Shown piece by piece: positions 40,068-48,254 of a DNA stretch of 54,935 nucleotides. Each line of letters starts with the position of its first letter. Position 1 is the first letter of the stretch. The position numbers were made by a program, and so were the translations under genes. Source of the stretch: an uncultured Rhodospirillales bacterium (GTDB taxonomy: Bacteria > Pseudomonadota > Alphaproteobacteria > Acetobacterales > Acetobacteraceae). The notes under the pieces are model-generated. The model was not told the DNA's origin and did not search any database. It worked only from the letters and a program-made list of their open reading frames with translations. The stretch lies in contig CAITOL010000018.1 in the NCBI GenBank assembly GCA_903893975.1, positions 1 to 54,935 of the forward strand, read 5' to 3'.

Positions 40068-41387
40068 TTATGCTTTCGATTTAAGCTTCACGGCACGAAA
40101 TTCGGCGGCGCGGTTCGGCTTATCCACTTGGGTCGCGCGGCCAAACGCCATCGCGTCAGCAGCGACGTCGCGGGTGATGACGCTGCCGGCGGTGACAAAA
40201 GCGCCGTCACCAATCGTGACTGGTGCGACCAATACGGAATCTGAACCGATGAACGCGTTTGCGCCAATTGTCGTGCGGTACTTATCGAAGCCGTCGTAAT
40301 TGCAGGTAATGCTTCCGGCACCGATATTAGTTCCGGCGCCGATATCGCTGTCGCCGAGATAGGCGAGATGGTTGGCTTTCGCACCCGCCCCGAGGCGCGT
40401 CGCCTTCAGCTCAACAAAATTCCCAACATGCGCGTCCGCCCCCACCTGCGTGCCAGGACGAAGGCGCGCGAACGGGCCGATGATGGCGCCCGGGCCAACT
40501 TCACAGGCTTCAAGATGGCAAAAGGAACGGATTATCGCGCCACTGCGCACCACAACGCCGGGGCCGAAAACGACGTTCGGGGCAATGCTCACATCGGGCT
40601 CAAAGATTGTGTCAGCAGACAGGAACACGGTTTCTGGTGCTGTCATCGTGACACCCGCATCCAGTGCGCTGTCACGGAGCCAGCCTTGCACCGTTGCTTC
40701 CGCTTGCGCCAGCTCCGCACGGGAGTTGATGCCGCGCAATTCACCTTCTGGCGCTTCCACTGCCACCACGTTCATGCCATCGGCCCGGGCGAGCGCGACC
40801 AGATCCGTCAGGTAATACTCACCGTTGGCATTGGCGTTATCCACGGCCATGAGCCAGCGGCGCATATCGGTGGCGGAGGCGCACAGCACGCCGGCATTGC
40901 ACAAGCCAATGTTGCGTTCGGCCGCCGAGGCATCCCGCCATTCGACGATGCGGTCAACGATGCCGTCGCGGGCGACCACGCGGCCGTAGCGAGCCGGGTC
41001 TGCCGGACGCATGGCCAACAACGCCAACCCGGCATCCCCCGCGGATCGGCGGTCGCGCAATGTACGCAGCGTGTCGGGCCGGATGAGGGGATTGTCGGCA
41101 TAGAGCACCGCCACTTCACCATCGCCAAAGAGCGCGGCGGCCTGGAGCGCGGCGTGGGCCGTGCCCAGACGATCATGTTGGACGACAACCTCATGCGGGG
41201 CGGCCGCCGCTGCGACCGCTTGCATATCCGGCCCAACCACCACCACGATTCGATCAAAAACCGCCTCGCAGCTCGCCAATAAATGCCGCAGCATCGGACG
41301 GCCGGCGATGGGGTGCAGGGCCTTCGGCAGCGCGGACTTCATGCGGGTGCCGAGACCGGCCGCGAGGATGATGGCTGTGGATGTCAT
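40068..41387 (-). CDS. glmU: Bifunctional GlcNAc-1-P uridyltransferase / GlcN-1-P acetyltransferase
   Basis: A 439-residue enzyme making UDP-GlcNAc for peptidoglycan and lipid A. The nucleotidyltransferase motif ILAAGLGTRMKSALPKALHPIAGRPM opens the protein. The second half is a left-handed beta-helix of hexapeptide repeats (GPFARLRPGTQVGADAHVGNFVELKATRLG) with the active-site region AYLGDSDIGAGTNIGAG. ATG 41387 gives the family start; an extension to 41438 is not conserved-looking. It is the first gene of the glmU-glmS operon. Confidence 0.96.
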   Translation of the reverse strand: MTSTAIILAAGLGTRMKSALPKALHPIAGRPMLRHLLASCEAVFDRIVVVVGPDMQAVAAAAAPHEVVVQHDRLGTAHAALQAAALFGDGEVAVLYADNPLIRPDTLRTLRDRRSAGDAGLALLAMRPADPARYGRVVARDGIVDRIVEWRDASAAERNIGLCNAGVLCASATDMRRWLMAVDNANANGEYYLTDLVALARADGMNVVAVEAPEGELRGINSRAELAQAEATVQGWLRDSALDAGVTMTAPETVFLSADTIFEPDVSIAPNVVFGPGVVVRSGAIIRSFCHLEACEVGPGAIIGPFARLRPGTQVGADAHVGNFVELKATRLGAGAKANHLAYLGDSDIGAGTNIGAGSITCNYDGFDKYRTTIGANAFIGSDSVLVAPVTIGDGAFVTAGSVITRDVAADAMAFGRATQVDKPNRAAEFRAVKLKSKA

Positions 41388-41471
41388 AGTTGTTCCGAGT
41401 AGCGGTCCGACCGGTATCGTGTCAAAGAAACTCAGCACAAATTTGGTTTCAAATGTCTTGTCGGAGTGATG

Positions 41472-42131
41472 ATGTCCCCGCTCGTCGTCTTAGACCTTGA
41501 CGGTACGTTGGTTGACTCGGTGCCCGATTTGGCCGCCGCGCTCAACCGCCTGATGAGCGCCCGGCAGATCGCGCCGTTTTCACACCCCGACGTGGCGGCA
41601 ATGGTCGGCGATGGCGCGGCGGCGCTGGTGGGGCGGGCCTTTGCGAGGCGCAACGTGGCGCAGGACCCGCAAGCGCTGGGGGCATTTTTGGCCGATTACG
41701 GTGCCCATGTCGCAGTGGCCAGTCACCCGTATCCGGGTGTGGTGGCGACGCTGGCGGCAATGGCTGCGCGCGGCTGGACCCTTGCGGTTTGCACCAACAA
41801 GCCTGTGGATGCGGCACGTAGGTTGCTCGAGACGCTCGGGCTGGCGAGGTTTTTTGCCGCGATTGGCGGCGGGGACAGTTTTCCGACGCGCAAGCCAGAT
41901 CCGGCGCACCTGCTGGCGACCATTGCGGCTGCGGGCGGCGTCGCTGGGCGCGCCGTTATGGTTGGCGATCACCACAACGACATCCTGGCCGCACGGGGCG
42001 CGGGCATGCCGTGTATCTTTGCCGCCTGGGGCTATGGTCCGGCCAGTGCCGGTGACGAGGCGGCGGCGGTTGCGACTGGCTTTGCCGACGTGCCGCACCT
42101 GGCCGATGCGATGTTTCGTGCCGCGCCTTAG
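41472..42131 (+). CDS. gph: Phosphoglycolate phosphatase (HAD-IA)
   Basis: A 219-residue HAD hydrolase with the nucleophile motif VVLDLDGTLVDS, motif II VCTNKP, and the motif III/IV pair RKPDPAHLL and VMVGDHHNDILAARGAG. It fits Gph, which removes 2-phosphoglycolate produced by DNA repair or photorespiration. Three starts are clustered (GTG 41466, ATG 41469, ATG 41472); CGGAG is best spaced for 41472. Its stop overlaps the convergent dehalogenase stop by four bases. Confidence 0.88.
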   Translation: MSPLVVLDLDGTLVDSVPDLAAALNRLMSARQIAPFSHPDVAAMVGDGAAALVGRAFARRNVAQDPQALGAFLADYGAHVAVASHPYPGVVATLAAMAARGWTLAVCTNKPVDAARRLLETLGLARFFAAIGGGDSFPTRKPDPAHLLATIAAAGGVAGRAVMVGDHHNDILAARGAGMPCIFAAWGYGPASAGDEAAAVATGFADVPHLADAMFRAAP

Positions 42132-42850
42132 CGGGCGCGCTCAATCGCTTCGGCTTGGTGGGCTGCAACCATTTCCGCCAGGCTGGTGAAGCGGAATTTG
42201 TAGTCAACGGCGCCGCCGGGCGGCTTGGTGGCGCCGCCGGTGCGACCGGCACGACGGTCGATCCAACACGTGGTGAACCCGGCGGCATATGCGGGCACGT
42301 GATCGTGATACAGGCTTTGCGCCGTGTGCAGTACATCACCCTGCGCAATCCCTTGCTCGGCCAATCGCGCCTGGAGATAGGCGAAGTTGCGCGGGTCCGG
42401 CTTGTAGCTGCCAATGTCTTGCGCGGTGTAGACAGCATCAAACGCCACGCCGAGGCGCTGTGCACTCCCGCGGAAGCTGACATTGTCGACGTTTGACAGC
42501 ACCATCAACTGATAATGCTGCTTCAGATAGGCCAAGGCAGCGGGGGAATCGGCAAAGGCTGGCCAGTTTTTGACGGATGCGCCGAAGCGATGGTCGGCGT
42601 CCATGTCGGCGGGTTGGCCCCAAAAGCGCGCCATGCGGGCGTGGGTGGCGGTGAGCAGTTCCGAATAGATCATGTCCGGGGTTTCGTGCTCCTGCGCCGA
42701 TTCCTGCTCGGCGAAGGTGATGAGAGCGGCTTCAGCGGTTACGCCGACCCGCGTGAGCATCGGTTGCAGGGCTGCGAGAATACCCGCCTCCCAATCGATG
42801 AGCGTGCCGTAGCAATCAAAGGTCAATACCTTGAAATCGTGCAATTTCAT
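42128..42850 (-). CDS. Haloacid dehalogenase type II-like HAD hydrolase
   Basis: A 240-residue HAD-IA protein with the nucleophile motif [15 protein letters not shown], as in L-2-haloacid dehalogenases (FD-x-YGT-L-D). VLSNVDN is motif II and [14 protein letters not shown] motif [21 protein letters not shown] is typical of this branch. True dehalogenation is not assured; many relatives are phosphatases. The ATG overlaps the queC stop (ATGA at 42850-42847), so the two are translationally coupled. Confidence 0.82.
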   Translation of the reverse strand: MKLHDFKVLTFDCYGTLIDWEAGILAALQPMLTRVGVTAEAALITFAEQESAQEHETPDMIYSELLTATHARMARFWGQPADMDADHRFGASVKNWPAFADSPAALAYLKQHYQLMVLSNVDNVSFRGSAQRLGVAFDAVYTAQDIGSYKPDPRNFAYLQARLAEQGIAQGDVLHTAQSLYHDHVPAYAAGFTTCWIDRRAGRTGGATKPPGGAVDYKFRFTSLAEMVAAHQAEAIERAR

Positions 42851-43557
42851 GCGCAGTTTTTCCAACGTTTCCATCCCATTGCCCGTAAATCACACGCTGG
42901 ACATGCGGCGCAGCCAGCCCCCCAAGAATGCATGGTGGTGCGGTCGCCACGATAGCAGCTATGGGATTGGGCGACGATCAACTCAACAAGCCGATCGCCG
43001 CCGAGGGATTGCGCGAGGCCCCAGGTGGCCGCCTTGTCGCGCCACATCAGCGGGGTTTCGAGCACGAAGCGCCGGTCCATCCCGAGGTTGAGGGCTAGTT
43101 GCATGGCCTTGATGGTGTCGTCGCGGCAGTCGGGGTATCCGGAGTAATCGGTTTCACACACGCCGGTGACGATGCGGCGTAACCCCCGGCGATAGGCGAG
43201 CGCGGCGGCGTAGGTCAGAAAGACCAGATTGCGGCCGGGCACGAAGGTGTTGGGGAGCCCGTCGGCGCCCAGGCGAATTTCCACCTCGGAGGTCATGGCC
43301 GTTTGACCAATCGCCGCAAGCCCCAAGCCGAGATCGATGATGTGGTCTGGACCGAGGCGGCTGCCCCAGTCGGCAATGGCGGCCATGCCGTCGCGCAAAG
43401 GCGCCCGACACTCCAGTTCCACCGCATGCCTTTGACCATAGGCGAAGCCCGCGGTTTCAACATGCGCATAACGGTCCAGCGCCCAGGCCAGGCAGGTGGC
43501 GGAATCCTGGCCGCCGGAGAAGAGCACGAGGGCAGCGTCGGGAGAGCGATCGGTCAT
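42847..43557 (-). CDS. queC: 7-cyano-7-deazaguanine synthase
   Basis: A 236-residue PP-loop ATPase converting carboxydeazaguanine to preQ0 in queuosine synthesis. [18 protein letters not shown] is the PP-loop (SGGxDS), GQRHAVEL follows, and [17 protein letters not shown] and [18 protein letters not shown] are diagnostic. The zinc-binding cysteines are in SCYRGD and [13 protein letters not shown]. Other queuosine genes (queD, queE, queF) are not in the window. A HAD hydrolase gene overlaps its stop. Confidence 0.95.
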   Translation of the reverse strand: MTDRSPDAALVLFSGGQDSATCLAWALDRYAHVETAGFAYGQRHAVELECRAPLRDGMAAIADWGSRLGPDHIIDLGLGLAAIGQTAMTSEVEIRLGADGLPNTFVPGRNLVFLTYAAALAYRRGLRRIVTGVCETDYSGYPDCRDDTIKAMQLALNLGMDRRFVLETPLMWRDKAATWGLAQSLGGDRLVELIVAQSHSCYRGDRTTMHSWGAGCAACPACDLRAMGWKRWKNCA

Positions 43558-43610
43558 GCGTGCTTCATGCCATATTTCGCCTTGCGCCGCCGAGTGCCTA
43601 TATTGGCGGG

Positions 43611-44432
43611 ATGAACCTTGATTTTACTGAAGACGAGATCGCCCGCTACAGCCGCCACATTCTGCTGCCAGAGGTTGGCGGCATTGGGCAGGCGAAATTG
43701 CGCCAGGCCAAGGTGCTGCTTGTGGGCGCCGGTGGCTTGGGCAGCCCGTTGCTGCTTTACCTGGCAGCGGCGGGGGTCGGCACGATCGGGTTGATCGATG
43801 ACGACGTTGTCGAGCTATCGAACTTGCAGCGCCAAGTGGCTCATAACATGGCCTCGCTTGGTACCCCTAAGGTAGAGAGTGCCGCTGCGGCGGCGCGCGC
43901 GCTCAATCCTAGTGTGCGCGTCGTAGGGCATCGGGCGAGGCTGGCGGCGGACAATGTGCTGGATCTGATCGCTGGCTACGACATTGTTTGTGACGGCACG
44001 GATAATTTCCCAACCCGCTTCCTGTTGTCAGACGCGTGCGTTATCGGGCAGCGAACCTTGGTATCGGCCGCGGTGCTGCGCTTTGAAGGGCAGCTTTCCG
44101 TCTTTAAGCCACATGCCGGCGCTGGCTGCCCGTGCTATCGCTGCCTGTTTCCAGCGCCGCCGCCCGAAGGGATGGTGCCGAGTTGCGGCGAGGCGGGCGT
44201 GTTCGGCGCGGTGACCGGGGTGATGGGGACGTTGCAGGCCACTGAAGTGCTGAAGGAGATTGTCGGGATTGGCGATACGCTGGCCGGCCGATTGTTGATC
44301 TGGGACGCGTTGGCGACCCGCTTCCGCACCGTGCGCTTGCCGCGAGACCCGCATTGCCCGTCTTGCGGGCCTGAAGGATATCCGGACCTGTCTCACCATA
44401 ACGACATTGCGGCGCCGGTCTGTGCCGTCTGA
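43611..44432 (+). CDS. ThiF/MoeB/HesA-family adenylyltransferase
   Basis: A 273-residue E1-like enzyme that adenylates the C-terminal Gly of a ubiquitin-like sulfur carrier (MoaD or ThiS). The opening [42 protein letters not shown] and [14 protein letters not shown] are diagnostic. The zinc cysteines are in CPCYRCLFP and CPSCGP. It lacks a rhodanese domain. GGCGGG precedes ATG 43611. The DsrE-like gene downstream starts within its end, hinting at a sulfur-transfer pair; the carrier protein is not nearby. Confidence 0.9.
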   Translation: MNLDFTEDEIARYSRHILLPEVGGIGQAKLRQAKVLLVGAGGLGSPLLLYLAAAGVGTIGLIDDDVVELSNLQRQVAHNMASLGTPKVESAAAAARALNPSVRVVGHRARLAADNVLDLIAGYDIVCDGTDNFPTRFLLSDACVIGQRTLVSAAVLRFEGQLSVFKPHAGAGCPCYRCLFPAPPPEGMVPSCGEAGVFGAVTGVMGTLQATEVLKEIVGIGDTLAGRLLIWDALATRFRTVRLPRDPHCPSCGPEGYPDLSHHNDIAAPVCAV

Positions 44433-44793
44433 CCCACTCGGTATCCTGTTGATCTCCGGCGGGCATGAGCGGGCGCATTATGCGTTCCTGCTCGCGGCCG
44501 GGGCGGCGGCGATTGATCGGGCCGTGGTGATCTTTGCCACCAATGCCGGGTGCCATGCATTGACCGCCGATGCCGTGTTAGATCGGCGCGAGGCGGAGGT
44601 TCAGGCGGCGGGTGTGGCCGGGTTGGGCACGTTACGCGATGCCTGCCGCGAACTCGGGGTGAAACTGCTCGCCTGCGAGGCTGGGATGCGTGTTGCGGGG
44701 CTGGACGCAGGGCGGCTTATTTCTGGGGTTGAGGTTGCCGGCGTGCCGCATTTTCTGGCGGAGGTTGGTCGCGGGCAGATCGTGACCCTGTAA
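44407..44793 (+). CDS. DsrE-like small sulfur-relay-type protein
   Basis: A protein of up to 128 residues with the DsrE-type alpha/beta fold: a first strand GILLISGGHERAHYAFLLAAG, then VVIFATNAGCHAL, then VKLLACEAGMRVAGL carrying a conserved-position Cys. Relatives pass persulfide sulfur or bind small thiols. The start is uncertain: TTG 44407 or GTG 44422; both overlap the end of the MoeB-like gene. Overlap with an adenylyltransferase used in sulfur-carrier activation suggests a joint role, which is inference. Confidence 0.7.
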   Translation: MRRRSVPSDPLGILLISGGHERAHYAFLLAAGAAAIDRAVVIFATNAGCHALTADAVLDRREAEVQAAGVAGLGTLRDACRELGVKLLACEAGMRVAGLDAGRLISGVEVAGVPHFLAEVGRGQIVTL

Positions 44794-44838
44794 AACCGAG
44801 GCTTGACCCGAAACGGCAAAGCTTGGCACCCATAGTGT

Positions 44839-45678
44839 ATGAAAAACGCGCTGACGCTGACCGTGGTATTGGGCTTGTGCGTTGCCGGCCTCACAGGCCG
44901 GGCGGGTGCGCAAACCCAGGGTGTGCTGGGGGTGCCGCCGAAGGGCCAATCGGTCGGCGGCACTGGCACGCCGGTGCCGCCGACAGCCGCGCCGCGTGCC
45001 TCCGTCCAGCAAGTGGCGCCGCTGGCGAGCCAATCCTTATTGGGTAAAGCGACCCCAACAACCCCGGTTGTGCAGCCGCCCAAAAACAGCCATGCGCAAA
45101 AGGCGGCGCCGCCCGCTAAGCCGGCGACGCCTGGCGCCGCAGCCCCGGCCGCAGCGGCGGGTGCCGTTGCGGCAGCCAAACCGGTGGCAGAGCCGCCGGC
45201 ACCAGCTGCGCCGGCGAAGCCCGAAACCGCCAAGCCCGATCCGAGTAAAGGGACGGTTACGGGCGCCCCGGTGCCGCGCTGGGCGACGTTTCGGGCCGAC
45301 GAGGTGAATTTGCGCACCGGGCCGGGCACCCGTTACCCGATTGAGTGGCAGTACCATCGGCGCGATCTGCCGGTCCAGATCCAACGCGAATTCGAGGTTT
45401 GGCGGCTGATCGAGGACCAGGATGGGGTCAAAGGCTGGGTGCATAAGGCGACACTGACCGGGCGGCGGGGATTTGTGGTGAAAACGGCCGATCAGACCTT
45501 GCGCAAGTCAGCCGCAGAGGATGGCAACCCGGTGGCGGTGCTGAAGGTTGGCGTGGTCGGTCGGATCCGGGCCTGCGAGGCCAAGGCAACATGGTGCGAA
45601 GTGGATGCCGGCGGTTTTCGCGGATGGATCCGGCGGGACATGATCTGGGGCACTTTCAAGGACGAGGCGATAAACTAA
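44839..45678 (+). CDS. Secreted SH3-domain protein
   Basis: A 279-residue exported protein. A signal peptide (LTLTVVLGLCVAGLTGRAGA) is followed by a ~110-residue low-complexity Ala/Pro/Lys linker, which could span the periplasm or bind peptidoglycan. The C-terminal ~140 residues hold two SH3-like units (ADEVNLRTGPGTRYPIEWQY, WRLIEDQDGVKGWVHKATL and TLRKSAAEDGNPVAVLKVG, WCEVDAGGFRGWIRRDMIWG). Such domains bind cell-wall peptides in other proteins. The function is not known. Confidence 0.82.
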   Translation: MKNALTLTVVLGLCVAGLTGRAGAQTQGVLGVPPKGQSVGGTGTPVPPTAAPRASVQQVAPLASQSLLGKATPTTPVVQPPKNSHAQKAAPPAKPATPGAAAPAAAAGAVAAAKPVAEPPAPAAPAKPETAKPDPSKGTVTGAPVPRWATFRADEVNLRTGPGTRYPIEWQYHRRDLPVQIQREFEVWRLIEDQDGVKGWVHKATLTGRRGFVVKTADQTLRKSAAEDGNPVAVLKVGVVGRIRACEAKATWCEVDAGGFRGWIRRDMIWGTFKDEAIN

Positions 45679-45727
45679 CGCGCCGGTGGGCGAGGCTGCA
45701 CCGCCGCTTTCAGGGATCAAGAACAAG

Positions 45728-47401
45728 ATGAACACCCCTATCGCTGGCCGCCGGCTATTTCTGGAATTGCTGAAACAAGAGGGCGTGAAAGTCATGTTCG
45801 GCAATCCGGGCACGACGGAATTGCCGCTGATGGATGCGTTGGCGGGTGAAGACGACATCCATTACGTGCTGGCGTTGCAGGAATCTCTGGTGATGGCGAT
45901 GGCGGATGGCTACGCCCGCGCCTCCGGGACGGTCGCGGTGGCCAATGTGCATGTCGCACCGGGTTTGGGAAACGCGATGGGGATGCTGTTCGACGCGCAT
46001 AAAGCAGGCGCGCCGGTTTTGGTCACCGCCGGGCAGCAAGCGCAGGGTTTTGGCATTACGGAGCCCAATCTCTATGCCGAATTACCGTCGCTCGCTCGGC
46101 CTTTTGTGAAATATGCGGCCGAGGTGGCCGGCGTTGGGGACCTGCCACGCCTGGTGCATCGGGCGGTGAAAACCGCGCTCGCGCCCCCGACCGGGCCGGT
46201 ATTTTTATCGCTGCCGGTTGATGTGATGAATGCAGAGGGGGATGGCGCGATGGGGGAACCCACGCGGGTGGCCCCGTTCATCGCAGCCGATCCGGATGAA
46301 ATCCGCCGTGCGGCGCAGTTGCTGGCGGCGGCGGAACGGCCGGTGATTATCGCGGGGGATGCGGTTGCGCAGTCGAACGCCGCAGCCGCGCTGGTGGCGT
46401 TTGCCCACGCGTTAGGGGCACCGGTTTATTTGGAAGGTGAGCCGACGACGCTGCCATTCCCGCCGGCCCATCCGCTGTTTCGGGGCCCGATCACCCGGTT
46501 GGGGAGTTGGATCCGGCCCATGCTTGATCAGCATGACCTGCTGGTATCGATTGGCGCCGATTTATTCACACTCTCCCTGCCGCCGACGGTGGAGCCGCTG
46601 CCGCCGGGCATGAAGATTGTGCACCTCGACACCGACCCCTGGCAGTTGGGGAAGAACTTTCCCACCCAAGCCGCGTTGTTTGGCGACCCGCAAACCAGCC
46701 TGCCGCAATTGACCAACGCGCTCGAAGCCGCGCTGGGGGCGCCCGGGCGGAGCAAGGCGGCGCTGCGTCGGGCTGAGGTGGCGGCGGTGGTTGCTGCGGA
46801 TTTTGCCGCATTGGATGCGCGGGCGCGTGCAGAAGCGCACCGCAGCCCTATGTCGCCACTGGCGTTGATGCAGGCGCTTGGGGAGACGCTCCCGGCGGAG
46901 GCGGTCGTCATCGACGAGACGATTTCCTCCGCCGCAGGGCTTTTCACCTTTCTCCGCAACGCGGCACCGGGAAGCCTGTTCGGCAATCGCGGCGGCGGCA
47001 TTGGCTGGGGATTGCCCGCAGCCATTGGGGTGCAACTGGCCCTGCCCGACCGCCCGGTTGTGGCGCTGATTGGCGATGGATCGGCGATGTATTCGATCCA
47101 GGCGCTGTGGACGGCGGCGCATGATCAGGTGCCGGTCACCTTCGTGATCCTCAATAACCGGTCTTATCGCATTCTGAAGACGCGGCTAAGTGCCACGCAG
47201 GGCGTAGCTGCGCAGCGCGGGCGTTACATCGGCATGGAACTTGACCAACCCGCGATCGACTTTTGCGGTTTGGCGCAATCCCTTGGGGTCGCAGCGGTGG
47301 CGGTGAATGATATTGCCGGCTTTGTCGCGGCCTTGCAGCGTGGCATCGCCAGCGGCGCACCCCTGCTGATCGATGCCGCAATCGATCCGAGCTTCCAGTA
47401 A
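45728..47401 (+). CDS. Thiamine diphosphate enzyme, benzoylformate decarboxylase-like
   Basis: A 557-residue ThDP-dependent protein with three alpha/beta domains. MFGNPGTTELPLMDAL, YVLALQESLVMAMADGYARAS (activating Glu) and NVHVAPGLGNAMG are close to benzoylformate decarboxylase. The ThDP/Mg motif is ALIGDGSAMYSIQALWTA followed by VILNNRSYRILK. The benzoylformate-type Ser at the NPGS position is Thr here, and I do not find the second active-site His, so another 2-keto acid or an acetolactate-synthase-like reaction is possible. ATG 45728 was chosen by family start. An SDR gene follows 22 bases on. Confidence 0.82.
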   Translation: MNTPIAGRRLFLELLKQEGVKVMFGNPGTTELPLMDALAGEDDIHYVLALQESLVMAMADGYARASGTVAVANVHVAPGLGNAMGMLFDAHKAGAPVLVTAGQQAQGFGITEPNLYAELPSLARPFVKYAAEVAGVGDLPRLVHRAVKTALAPPTGPVFLSLPVDVMNAEGDGAMGEPTRVAPFIAADPDEIRRAAQLLAAAERPVIIAGDAVAQSNAAAALVAFAHALGAPVYLEGEPTTLPFPPAHPLFRGPITRLGSWIRPMLDQHDLLVSIGADLFTLSLPPTVEPLPPGMKIVHLDTDPWQLGKNFPTQAALFGDPQTSLPQLTNALEAALGAPGRSKAALRRAEVAAVVAADFAALDARARAEAHRSPMSPLALMQALGETLPAEAVVIDETISSAAGLFTFLRNAAPGSLFGNRGGGIGWGLPAAIGVQLALPDRPVVALIGDGSAMYSIQALWTAAHDQVPVTFVILNNRSYRILKTRLSATQGVAAQRGRYIGMELDQPAIDFCGLAQSLGVAAVAVNDIAGFVAALQRGIASGAPLLIDAAIDPSFQ

Positions 47402-47423
47402 CGCCATCAAAGGAGTGACGTGC

Positions 47424-48164
47424 ATGCTACCGCTATTGACTGGAAAGCGTGCGTTGGTAACCGGCGGTGGGTCTGGCATTGGCGCGGGGATTGCGGCCGC
47501 AATGGCGGCGGCGGGTGCGGAGGTTATCGTTGTTGATCGCAACGGTGCCGCAGCGGCACAGACTGCCGAACGTATCGGCGGCCGAGCCTTTGCCCTGGAT
47601 GTAACCGACCGGGACGCGGTTGCCGCGTTGGCGGCCGAGATTGGCCAACAGATCGGGCCGATTTCCGTGCTGGTGAACAATGCCGGCATCGTGCGGCGCG
47701 GCAAGGTTGAGGATGCAAGCGCGCCGGAGGATTGGGACGCGACCTTAGCTGTGAACCTGACGGCGCCGTATATCGTTACCCTCAGCTTTCTGGCGCAGTT
47801 GAAGGCCACCCAAGGCTGTGTGATCAACATTGGCTCGATTCAGTCTTTTACCGCCCTGCCCAATTCCGCCGCCTATACCACCTCCAAGGGTGGGGTGCGG
47901 TTGCTGACGCAGGCATTGGCAATCGAATTGTCGCCACAGGGTGTGCGGGTGAACGCGATCGGGCCGGGCTTGATTGCCACGCCGTTGAACGAGACGGCAC
48001 GGCAGAACCCAGCCTTTCTGAAAACCTTTGACGGGCGGATCCCGATGGGACGTTTGGGCACGCCGGAAGATATCGCTGGGCCGGCAGTGTTTCTAGCCTC
48101 CGACCTCGCGCGCTACGTGACCGGCGTGACGTTGCCGGTGGATGGTGGTTTTCTGGCTGGGTAG
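47424..48164 (+). CDS. Short-chain dehydrogenase/reductase
   Basis: A 246-residue classical SDR. The cofactor motif is VTGGGSGIGAGIAAAM (TGxxxGxG), an acidic residue after the second strand (VVDRN) suggests NAD(H), NNAG is present, and the active site is Ser in NIGSIQSF with YTTSK. The tail SDLARYVTGVTLPVDGGF is typical. AAAGGAG is eight bases before ATG 47424. It is probably co-transcribed with the ThDP enzyme and may reduce or oxidise that enzyme's product. The substrate is unknown. Confidence 0.9.
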   Translation: MLPLLTGKRALVTGGGSGIGAGIAAAMAAAGAEVIVVDRNGAAAAQTAERIGGRAFALDVTDRDAVAALAAEIGQQIGPISVLVNNAGIVRRGKVEDASAPEDWDATLAVNLTAPYIVTLSFLAQLKATQGCVINIGSIQSFTALPNSAAYTTSKGGVRLLTQALAIELSPQGVRVNAIGPGLIATPLNETARQNPAFLKTFDGRIPMGRLGTPEDIAGPAVFLASDLARYVTGVTLPVDGGFLAG

Positions 48165-48254
48165 GCGGTGGGATCAGTTGGGCGCAGCTGAACGCCATCC
48201 TCCCCCGCCTTACTAGCAGTGGCATTTGGGGGGCAATCAGCCTATGCCCCGCGC

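Noticed and set aside
38276-41282. Plus-strand frames of about 300 codons opposite glmS and glmU
   Set aside because: They lie antisense to well-conserved enzymes and have no recognisable domain.
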